This document shows positions 55,771-64,000 of a stretch of DNA of 64,000 nt, piece after piece. This DNA is from Rhizomucor pusillus. Lineage: Eukaryota > Mucoromycota > Mucoromycetes > Mucorales > Lichtheimiaceae. The position numbers were made by a program, and so were the translations under genes. Below the pieces are notes generated by a model. It worked only from the letters and a program-made list of their open reading frames with translations. It searched no databases and was not told the origin of the DNA. The stretch's first letter is position 1; the number at the start of each line of letters is the position of its first letter. Location of the stretch: NCBI GenBank assembly GCA_900175165.2, contig FWWN02000613.1, forward strand, positions 62,001-126,000, read 5' to 3'.

Positions 55771-57643
55771 ATGGATGGTAACAACCTGGCCTTGATCCGC
55801 CAGGAGTTCCTACTTTCACCGGACAAATTCAAAGCAATCGTCGAAGGGTTTAAAGCCGAATGCGAGCATGGACTTGCCACTGCTTCTGCATCGGGACTTG
55901 CGACCATGATCCCTTCTTACGTAACCCGCATGCCGACCGGAAACGAGATAGGCACGTACCTCGCGCTTGATTTGGGCGGCAGCACCCTGCGTGTATCGGC
56001 TGTGCAACTGCTGGGTAACGGACAGGTCAAGGTCACTGAGGTCCGGCGGCTCATCACGGGTACGCTTCGTTCCGGCACCACCGATGCATTCTTCGACTGG
56101 ATTGTTGATACCATCGCCGAGCTCATCGAAAATATACCACCACGTGATGACGAACAACATCAGAAACAGCCGCTGGCCATGGGTGTCTCCTGGAGCTTCC
56201 CGCTAGAGTAAGCCAACAGCGATGATCTGCGTTGCATCGGGATGACCCTACTAACTGCAGCATCCTGTATCTAGTCAGACAGGAATATGCAAGGGCACGG
56301 TGCTGCGCATGGGTAAGGGATTCACTCTGCAAGGAATCGACGGGCAGGATCTTGCCACCTTATTTTCTGATGCTTGCAAACGCAAGGTATGTCTACTGGA
56401 TACGTAACACTACTGTGGCGCATGCTAATATTTTATCACCTTTTCAGGGCGTAAATGTTGTCGTAACAGCGTTGCTAAATGATACAGTCGGTGCCCTCGT
56501 GGCACATGCATACACCAACCCGCAGGCACGAGTCGGGTTTATTTACGGCACAGGTGTGAATGCAGCTTACCCGGAAAAAGTGTCACGCATCACCAAGCTT
56601 GGTGGCCAGCAGAACTGGCAGGAATCCGACGAGATGCTTGTCAACACAGAGATCGATATCTTTGGCAGCGACGCGTACCTGCCGCGCACCCGGTTCGATA
56701 AAAAGCTTGATGCAAGCCATTCTCAGCCAGATTTTCAAGTCTATGAGAAAATGATGTCGGGTGCCTACCTCGGCGAACTCACGCGTCTGGCAGCTGCCGA
56801 GCTGGTATCAAACAAAGAGCTGTTTGCTGATCAGCAGGTGCTGCCTTCCTTGATCAAGACACCTTGGTCCTTTGTTACTGCGCACATGAGCGAGATAGAA
56901 CGGTACATTCACGAGATACGTACGCCATATACTCAGGAATAACATTCTTGTTTAGATGCAGCGGCGAATCCATGCAAGAACGACAGTCTAGATTGTGTAA
57001 ACTGTTTGAAATCGATGCGATATCACCAAAAGATGTCCAGGTACTCACCGATCTATGCGAGATTGTTGCCACCCGCGCTGCTGGCTTAGCGTCTGCAGCA
57101 ATTGCAGCCATCATTGAGCAGCAACCTGAGCTGCTGAGCAGCACATCGCCGTACAAAGATATCGTTGTTGGCATCAACGGAACGACATTCGATGCGTATC
57201 CAAACATGCCCGAGAGAATGGCACGGTTTCTTGCGGATTGGTTTGGCCAAGACACTGCAAAGCGTATCAAGTTACAGTCTGCGCGCGACGGCGGGTCCAT
57301 TGGCGGCGCACTTGTAGCCATGCTTTACCAAGATCCACCTCGGACACCCACGCTTAGCGACGACCAGCATCCGCCTCCTCCTCCTCCTTTGGCAGCTACA
57401 ACAAAGATAACACCATCTTCCACTTCCTCCTCGTCATCGTCACCGCGCTCGCGAACGGAACGCAACAACTCAACGTCGACTGCAGCTACTCCAGTTTCAA
57501 TTGTAAGATCTATTTATGGGTTCATTGTATCGTGCTTCAGACCATCACCACCAAGAAAATCCAACAACGTTGGTAAAGCATCTGTTGCAAGGACCAACAG
57601 TGTGCCAAATGAGACGATATCGGATGAAGAAAAGAAGTTGTAA
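55771..57643 (+). CDS. Divergent hexokinase-family sugar kinase
   Basis: Four exons (55771-56207, 56275-56386, 56448-56902, 56956-57643) give 563 residues, longer than usual hexokinases (about 480). It keeps the phosphate loop LALDLGGSTLRV (about 64-75), the sugar segment SWSFPLDQTGICKG, a lysine in MGKGF, catalytic Asp195 in LLNDTVGALVAH, the FIYGTGVNAAY loop, NTEIDIFG and SGAYLGEL. The C-terminal adenosine loop reads ARDGGSIGGALVA instead of the usual EDGSGxGAAL. After it there is a long Pro/Ser/Thr-rich tail with SIVRSIYGFIVSCFRP. So it is a non-canonical member. Because it follows glucosamine-6-phosphate deaminase, a GlcNAc kinase role is a fair guess, but a regulatory pseudo-kinase is also possible. 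Confidence 0.85.
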
Positions 57644-58053
57644 CATACTCTCTTAATTGTCTCAGTAATCTCAAAGTTTTGTTGTTGCTTTCTTCATCTC
57701 CTTTTATGTACACTCTTTCCATAGATTAAATTCGTCATCCAATGAAAATCGTAACGATTCAATTTTGAGCACTATTTCGCATTCTCCCTAGTGTGGATGT
57801 CGCATTTTTCCGGTACAAAGCTTAGCACCTCCAAGAGTATATAAAGCATGTAAATATGTATAGGCCAGCTTTCCTCCTTCCTGCCACATCGTGCGGTTGA
57901 AATTTCCGATTACAAGATGAGCATCCAGTTTTTTTTTATGACGATGAGCAAGGCAATGCTGTCGACGAAGAGCGGTATGCTCTTGAAACGCAGAGTTCAT
58001 ACACGCAGTAATTGCGTAATCGAACTCGCGAGAGCGATGGCCGATCAGACGCT
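57644..58053. other. Intergenic; left flank of transposase relic
   Basis: A minus-strand frame at 57788-58000 (70 codons) is protein-like but unrecognised. The left end of the transposon should lie here; no inverted repeat could be paired by eye. Confidence 0.35.
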
Positions 58054-58869
58054 ATGCAGACTGATGACGTAAAAAAGGGTGCGGAGGTTCGCATGAGAGA
58101 AGCGTCGAACAAGCGAGTGTACACGCTCTACACGGCTCAGGACAAAGTCAGATTCTTCAAACTGATGTTTGAGAAAGTTCTGAGTGCCTCAGCTGCCGCA
58201 AAACAGTTAGGTATCCATGTCCGTACAGCTCAAAGATGGGCCAAACAGGATGAGGTGAATCCGGATGGCATATTCGCGAAGCGTAAGAAGAATGGTCGTC
58301 CGCGTATCCTTGGTGAAGAGCATAAGAAGGTCATTCTAGAGTACGTCGATGAGAACCCTTCNGTTGTCTTGGANCAGTTGATGGAGCGACTGCTTCAGAG
58401 GTTTAAAGGGCTCAAAGTCTCTAAGAGTACCATTTATGACTTCGTGAGGACGCAGTGCAACCTGTCACTTAAGAAGGCTCGGTTCCAGCCTGTAGACAGG
58501 AACAGCGGGGCCAAGATTCAAGAGCGTCTTGACTGAGTTCGCAAATGGGAGGGAACCGATATGGACTTAGGACTAATTGTGTCTTCGTAGATGAGTCTGC
58601 CTTCCATGTCAACATGAGGCGCAATAGGGGCCTGGCCAAAGAAAGGTTCGCCTGCAATAGTCACGGTGCCCAAAACACGAGCGCAGACAACCACCATTTT
58701 GGCCGCGATCTCTGCCTCAGGTCTAATTAACTGCAGCCTGAGACTGCCACAGCCACCAGCCAAGAAGAGCACAGGGACAGTAACAGGTCGTTACCTAAGC
58801 TTCTTGAGGGCCACAATGGATGAGATGGACCGGTATCCGCACATGAAGGGCCGCTACCTCTCACGATAA
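58054..58869 (+). mobile_element. IS630/Tc1-mariner-type transposase relic
   Basis: From ATG 58054 (MQTDDVKKGAEVRMREASNK) a helix-turn-helix region is intact: VRFFKLMFEKVLSASAAAKQ, LGIHVRTAQRWAKQDEVNPD, KKNGRPRILGEEHKKVILEY and SKSTIYDFVRTQCNLSLKKA. A TGA at about 58534 interrupts it. The DDE part follows in another frame as NCVFVDESAFHVNMRRNRG (first catalytic Asp), then after a further shift ILAAISASGLINCSLRLPQP and GTVTGRYLSFLRATMDEMDR, ending YPHMKGRYLSR and TAA at 58867. The expected next block with the second catalytic Asp is missing, so the copy is dead and truncated. Two ambiguous n bases lie at about 58362 and 58374. No terminal repeats were identified. Confidence 0.85.
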
Positions 58870-59333
58870 ATCGATGACATACAATGGCGGATTGCGGTAT
58901 GAGATCACGGGTGACAGATAGATAGGATACACATTTAAACACACAATGAGAAAACGAGTAACAGGTATTCAGTAAGTGTCAATCTTTTCCTATAATATGT
59001 TCTTAATGCTCATCATCTGAACTATGCACCGCGGCTTGCATGCACTTGGCGGGAGGAGCTCGGCATGGCTTTGTCACATATCTAGACAGGTTTGCAAAAT
59101 GCGTCAATATCAAACTCCGGCAACGCGACAACTAATGATGCTTAGCTTCGCAAGTCCGCCAAATGCATCTGCAAAACGCGACTTAATTTTTCGGAAATAC
59201 AGTACTACACTACAGGCTCACGACTCCATCATCGATCCTGTATATAAATTATTCTTCAACAATTTGTCGCACAAAGTATATGCAATCGCTAGCCTCTTGT
59301 TGGTTTTATTATTATTATGCTCTGGTTTTTTGA
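58870..59333. other. Intergenic, right flank of transposase relic
   Basis: No gene recognised. It contains the 3' region of the minus-strand sulfotransferase-like gene, with AT-rich sequence at 59235-59335. Confidence 0.4.
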
Positions 59334-60138
59334 TTAGCTGCTAAAGATCGGGATATTTTCTGCCGGATGTTTGTCATAATGAAAAAAGTCACGGAACTCT
59401 TTGGCAGAATTCACGTGCGGGAATGGGACGTCCGGTACTTGCTTACCAAGAAATGCACACAGACGATCCCATCCTTCACCCATCTTCATAAGCAGGAGCC
59501 TATTAGCAGGTACGTTTTCCTTTATCCACTTGTTGTGCTTTTCATATATCGACCTGACTCTTTCCTTGTCCAAAAACGATTCTTTGTCGTTGAAAATCCC
59601 GTCGAGATACGCCTCGCTCTTGAAGAACTCCAGCAGCTCCTCATCGACCCCTTCTGGTTCAAGGCAGAAACCCCAATATACGGTTTCTCTCACGGAGCTG
59701 TACCATTTATCAAAGTCCCGTTCCACGAGGATGACCTTTGCATCCGGGTACTGTTCCATCAGAGTGCCAGCAAATAGCGCCGTAGGCACACTAGTGTATC
59801 GATTAGCTAGCAATTAGAGACAAACATTTGCTCGTAAATACTTACTCTACGGCAGCGTCAAATCCTTCGTAAAGCACATCCCAGTCCAAGGGCTGCTTGT
59901 CAGGATGATAAAAACAGTCGGAAAAGATGTTAATGCCGGGAACAGGATTCAAAGCGAAATCTATTCCGTGGTGGGTATTGTAGCTAAATCCATAAAGTCA
60001 AGGTTACAACTTCCGTCTCGTATCAATTTTTATAGTCTGTTGGTGTGCAAATGCTTACCCGAGTATGTTCAGTGCATCTCGGAGACTCATAGTGCCTGTA
60101 CGGCAAAGACCAGCGCCGATAACTTTCAGCGGTGCCAT
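59334..60138 (-). CDS. Sulfotransferase-like P-loop protein
   Basis: It starts at ATG 60138: MAPLKVIGAGLCRTGTMSLR, a P-loop/5'-PSB motif GAGxxRTGTxSL that binds PAPS in the family, then DALNILG. After an intron come YNTHHGIDFALNPVPGINIF and KQPLDWDVLYEGFDAAV, and after a second intron DVPTALFAGTLMEQYPDAKV, ILVERDFDKWYSSV (the 3'-PB-like segment) and a helical C-terminus ending HPAENIPIFSS with TAA at 59334. This is the Sulfotransfer_4 type, common in fungi and bacteria and mostly uncharacterised. About 220 residues. Acceptor and substrate are unknown. It sits between two mobile relics but looks intact itself. Confidence 0.8.
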
Positions 60139-60750
60139 ACAAGATCCCACAGTGTCTGAAGAAGTTCAAAAGCTAACTGGAAGAAAACCTCTGGGAAAAT
60201 ATCACGAAACATGGGGGTTTTCACCTTCCGCAGCAGTTCAACGAAGTTTGGCCACAAACAACAATATTGCAGCTTCTATCCTACAGCAGGCTCTGGTACA
60301 ATAATATCGTTTTCGGCGGCTCATTAGTCTTCTGTGCGGATCAAGACGTCGATCAACGTCAACCATTGCAAGAACGCTCCTCTAGACATGCAGTGAAAAA
60401 TGTATTTCGGCGAAGTATTTCTATTTGCATGAATGCCAAGAAGAATGTTGTCATCCATGTGCAAGACATCGAACCTTTCGTCGGACGAATACTCGACATG
60501 GATGGCAGCGAGTATATCTATTTGGTCTCAACTGCCATTGATTACACGCCTCAACAGTATTTACTTTGAATATGAAACTTCTTTTGCATGGTCGCATAAT
60601 TTCTGAATGTCGTTTTGCATGCCTGAATATCAATTTCCGATGGTGAAGGATTAGGAATGTTATCAAGCGAAAACAATTCCAAATCTTATTGTTATACAAG
60701 CGGACTTGCACAAATATAGTAGAGCGGCGATAACCACTCAGGAAAATCAT
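60139..60750. other. Intergenic; downstream flank of the second Fanzor
   Basis: No gene recognised. It lies 5' of the sulfotransferase-like gene and 3' of the minus-strand Fanzor copy, so the latter's guide-RNA scaffold, if any remains, would be sought at roughly 60450-60900. Confidence 0.35.
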
Positions 60751-63138
60751 CTATCTAGTAGCTTTCCTTCTAAATCTCGATGGTATGACTCCAGTCTGGC
60801 ATAGACTATTGAATATAATCCTGAAGTTTAGGACCGCGGCGAGATCCCTGTTCCATAACCTCCTAATGATTTCTTGCCATCTTGACGGCGTTCGTTCTTA
60901 CATCTATCGACTTCTCCCATAAGTAACAATATTTATACCGTAGGTATCGAGAGAATACAGACCGAAGCAAACCATGACATATCACTTGTGGCATCTTTGC
61001 TCGTCTATAAGGTCTAGGATTCTTTACCATTTTGAATGTCTCCAAGGGTTGCGCGCAATCAGGACAAGACTCGATGTTTTGAATTCATCGATTAAATAAA
61101 CTTGGAACCGTTTGTTGCGTAACATCCTCAATAGACCAATGCCCCGGGCATGTTCATGGTACTTGTTGATAGTCGAGCTCCGTGCTGACCAGTTTCCAAT
61201 GATTAAGACAGGATCTGCTCTAAATTGGTCCCTTATGGCTTTCGCTAGCTTGTCGTCTGCTTGTTTCCTGTATAAATAGGAACGAAAACGTAGCTTCCGG
61301 TATATCAAGGATTGATAGTGTCGTGACATTATGGCGCTGACCTCTCATCTAGTCTTCATGTAAAGCAAAAACTTTGGAATTTTGGAATATACACCGTTGC
61401 AGCAGGATGCTTCGACAATTTCGCTTCGCACGTTTGATACGTTGTCTTAACTTCTTGTACTGTGTAGCTTTTGTATCGATCGCTTTTGTGTTCTTTGTAT
61501 AGCGACACGTAAGCGGTGCATCATTGGTGCTGTCCTGATGCATACAATATAGCAGATCTATACGTCCGGGATCGATGAAGACTGTCTTTGGCTTTATATT
61601 TTCCAGAGTCGTCTTGTCCAAATCGTGAATGTATGTGAAATCACTCTTCGNNNNNNNNNNNNNNNNNNNNNNNNNNNNNNNNNNNNNNNNNNNNNNNNNN
61701 GGCTTGCGACCAAATCCGGAATCGCCGTCTGTGAAAATAGTTCCTTTGAAGGCCATAGACTTGACAGCGCCTTGGTTCTGGAGAGGCTTCGACTGGAAGT
61801 TGACAACTTGTTTCCACAGGTCTAAATCAAAGTCGATATTGTTTGGTTTTTTCAACATCTGAGTCGCCAGAATTTTGGTATCAATTTGCATATGCGCCGG
61901 GATCCAGGATGTTCGTAACGGCATACACTGGAAAGTCTTGATCTCATGGTCTTCGCAAAACTTGGCCATCATTACGTAAGCGAGCGCATGATTCCCGGGT
62001 GTTGACTTCGAGTCATAATATTAGGAATCCTCGTCAAACTCGTATGCAGCAGGGTAGGCAGAAAACAATGCATCATGAAATTCCAACAACAACTGGCTTT
62101 GCTTTTCTGATGACAGCAATTCTCGTGCGTTACCGGTAATAAAGCTTGCTTCACATCGTGCGCAGGCTTGGTGACTTGTTTGTATCTAGCTTCCTTGATC
62201 TCTTGGCTGGATTTGTCTTGTTCGGTCATCTCTTTAGTCGATTATCCTTGACTTTGAGCAGCGAATTGATTACGTAACGTAACCGGTTACCGAAGCAATC
62301 TTTGATGCTGTTCAAGTAGGCGGTGCAAATCCTTGAACCTTCATAACGCGCAATCTGCTGTGAATTCGTAAGCGCTTTTCGATCGAATCCAGAATGTTTC
62401 AGGTAATTTTTGATATGCCGATGGATCAGCCCACGATAACGTGTTGTACCATCCGTTCGCGAAGACTTCACTGTACGCAGTGTCAAAGAGAGCCAGACTT
62501 CAGCGAAGAAATCCGTTTCCAGCCAGTTCTCCATTGGAAATCGCTCTCCAGGTTCAGTAGCATGTATCTCCGATAGGAAGATGTAGCGAGCAAGCGCGTA
62601 TGCGTGTGTAGGGATTTCGTTTACAGTGATAACGAGCTTCTCCAACGGACTTCGATATCGTGCTTCCCACGAAACGCCATTGATAGATGACTTAATAGTC
62701 ATTATCCGTTTCTTGCGTTTTGTGGGTGTCACAGTGGTCTTTCGACGCTTGCTACTTAATTTGCCTGTGTTGTAATATGCAAGCCCATATCAGTGCAAAA
62801 TCTGGAAAGAAATCTGTATGGCTTACCCGCAATGACATCTTTGTCTTTGCTTCGCTTAATGGTTCAAGAATCACTCGCACCTGCTATAGCAATTATAAAT
62901 AAGTGATGGGAGAAGTTCCGGTATCATAAGTTTGAACTTCACCTGTTTGCCTTTCAGTTTCTTTGGAGCTCGTTTCCGGGGTACGATTGGGGTCTGGAAG
63001 TCATCTTCGCTGTCTTCAGCTAAAAAGCGTGATATATGACCAGGAAGGGCAGATACTGTCAGTGATATATATAAATCCAGTATGAGTCAGTGAAATAATC
63101 ATACCTGTTACTGCATCGCTTCCTTTCGTATTGGACAT
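60751..63138 (-). pseudogene. Fanzor1 RNA-guided nuclease, decayed copy
   Basis: It starts at ATG 63138 (MSNTKGSDAVT), followed by nuclear-localisation-like clusters PRKRAPKKLKGK, SKRRKTT and TKRKKR across short exons. The N-terminal domain has SINGVSWEARYRSPLEKLVI, VNEIPTHAYALARYIFL and ARYEGSRICTAYLNSI. The middle has YKQVTKPAHDVKQALL, then an in-frame TAA (about 62021-62023) before YYDSKSTPGNHALAYVMMAK, and MPLRTSWIPAHMQIDTKIL. RuvC-I is VFIDPGRIDLLYCMHQDS; RuvC-II region IIGNWSARSS; RuvC-III YLIDEFKTSS. The zinc knuckle SCPDCAQPLE and VICHGLLR|CKNER follow, then RLWNRDLAAVLNFRIIFNSL, ending FRRKATR with TAG at 60751. Frame shifts near 62226, 62100, 61340, 61060 and 60880 break it. A 50-N gap lies within. 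All catalytic landmarks remain readable, so decay is recent or partly assembly error. Confidence 0.85.
61651..61700. other. Assembly gap (50 N) in the Fanzor copy
   Basis: Fifty N placed upstream (in coding sense) of the RuvC-I block of the minus-strand Fanzor. Its round length suggests a placeholder; flanking frames are both open. Confidence 0.99.
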
Positions 63139-64000
63139 ATGGAAACAGGGAAAAGAAAGGGATCGCGTGGCGACTACAAAAGCCGTTTAAATTCACGCTT
63201 AGTTGCGACATTCAAATAGCAATGTTATTTTGAGGCATCCTTTTGCTTCCTTGGAGCCGATGTCTCTTATTATGAAAAGTTGTCAAGTGCTACAAATTAT
63301 TATCCAACGCATTCTAAATCTAATGTCATTCATTTAAACCTTTAAGAATGCTATATTTCTTTCCTTAAGAAGCTTTGCTGCTATATATCGTCCCTCATAT
63401 CTCTCAGAGGATCTACATCACAGAAAGATTTATTTACATCGATGTTTGACCTTGAATTCGATCATCATAACCGTAAATTGAACGGGGAAAAGTCAGTGCT
63501 ACCGTACAGGACATTAGTCCCCTTCGTCCCTTTCATTTACGCATACTGTCTAATCTACTTAAGCTCCAACTCGAAATACGTCCAGTCGCCTCTTGTAACA
63601 CAGCACCGTCGAGTTGCGGTTTATTCAGACCTGCGCTCCCATGAAGCATTGGTGAGAGATATAAAACGGATGTCTTCTTTCTTTCTTGGAAGGGAGCTCT
63701 GCCCCCTCCAGAACCCCCCCCCCCGCTCCTGCGGAGGGCTGCCCATTGAATTATTGATGTCTAATATATATTTTATTCGTATACTTCTCTGTATACGATA
63801 TTGCGAGTGGCAGGCTCTGCATTGGTTAATGTGTGAGGGGAAGAAAAACGGATAGAGATGACATGGAAGAGACGCAGGAAAGCGCAACGTATAGTTGGCC
63901 AACAGCATGTTGTTCTCCTCTTGATGAAATGTCAGCTGTGACACCTTCCAAATCTGCATTTCAGCGTCCCAAAAGGGTTAAAATTCTGGGATGTTTTTAT
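63139..64000. other. Intergenic to window end
   Basis: No gene recognised. Open stretches at 63442-63855 (plus) and 63621-63959 (minus) overlap each other and have no domain. A C11 homopolymer lies at 63714-63724. Confidence 0.45.

Noticed and set aside
58054..63138. Idea that the IS630/Tc1-type relic and the second Fanzor form one composite element
   Set aside because: An intact sulfotransferase-like gene on the minus strand lies between them and no shared terminal repeats were found by eye.
1..64000. CRISPR arrays, bacterial operons, rRNA genes
   Set aside because: No regularly spaced repeats, no Shine-Dalgarno-type gene packing and no rRNA core sequence were seen; the introns and gene families are eukaryotic.

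Overview
This is a fungal nuclear window. Genes are broken by many short introns (roughly 50-70 nt, GT..AG, often GTAAGT-like donors and TAG/CAG acceptors), UTRs are short, and products include AP-3, SWI/SNF, GNPDA and Bub2-type proteins. Fanzor-type nuclease genes, an IS630/Tc1-type transposase with an FVDESAF core and a RING plus tandem-BRCT gene point to an early-diverging fungus, most likely Mucoromycota (Mucorales-like). The taxon is inferred from gene content only. Assembly gaps (N runs) lie at 7268-7317, 39628-39641 and 61651-61700.

Layout. 0.5-6 kb: AP-3 mu subunit (-), a class I methyltransferase (+) and a SWI3/RSC8-type SWIRM-ZZ-SANT protein (+). 6.3-6.6 kb: a 68-residue WWE-like protein (-). 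7-9.6 kb: gene-poor. 9.6-13.3 kb: a large, broken Fanzor-like gene (+), followed by a FAR1/MULE transposase relic (13.9-14.8 kb). 15.46 kb: tRNA-Asn(GTT). 17.5-31.5 kb is dense housekeeping: oxysterol-binding KES1 type (-), ZNF830-type zinc finger (-), divergent Nop13-type RNA-binding protein (+), SAMHD1-type dNTPase (-), FHIP/FAM160-type protein (-), a coiled-coil protein ending in a PAM2-like motif (+) and homogentisate 1,2-dioxygenase (-). 32-48.7 kb: alpha-arrestin (+), an unidentified split gene (-), an MFS transporter with apparent indels (-), a Bub2/Cdc16 TBC protein (-), a SOSS-B/NABP OB-fold protein (-), a GH125 alpha-mannosidase (-), a tail-anchored acyl-CoA-binding protein (-), a RING/tandem-BRCT protein (+) and an NmrA-like protein (+).

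48.7-64 kb is more accessory: a degenerate member of an unidentified family (50.7-52 kb), glucosamine-6-phosphate deaminase (+) followed on the same strand by a divergent hexokinase-like gene (+), an IS630/Tc1-type transposase relic (+), a sulfotransferase-like protein (-), and a second, clearly decayed Fanzor1 gene (-).

The most interesting signals are the two unlike Fanzor loci, each broken but keeping recognisable RuvC and zinc-knuckle motifs. Next come the deaminase/hexokinase-like pair, which resembles fungal GlcNAc-catabolic linkage, the BRCA1/BARD1-like RING-BRCT architecture, and the C-terminal PAM2-like motif. Splice sites were read by eye; boundaries given without comment are those where both splice signals and reading frame agree.
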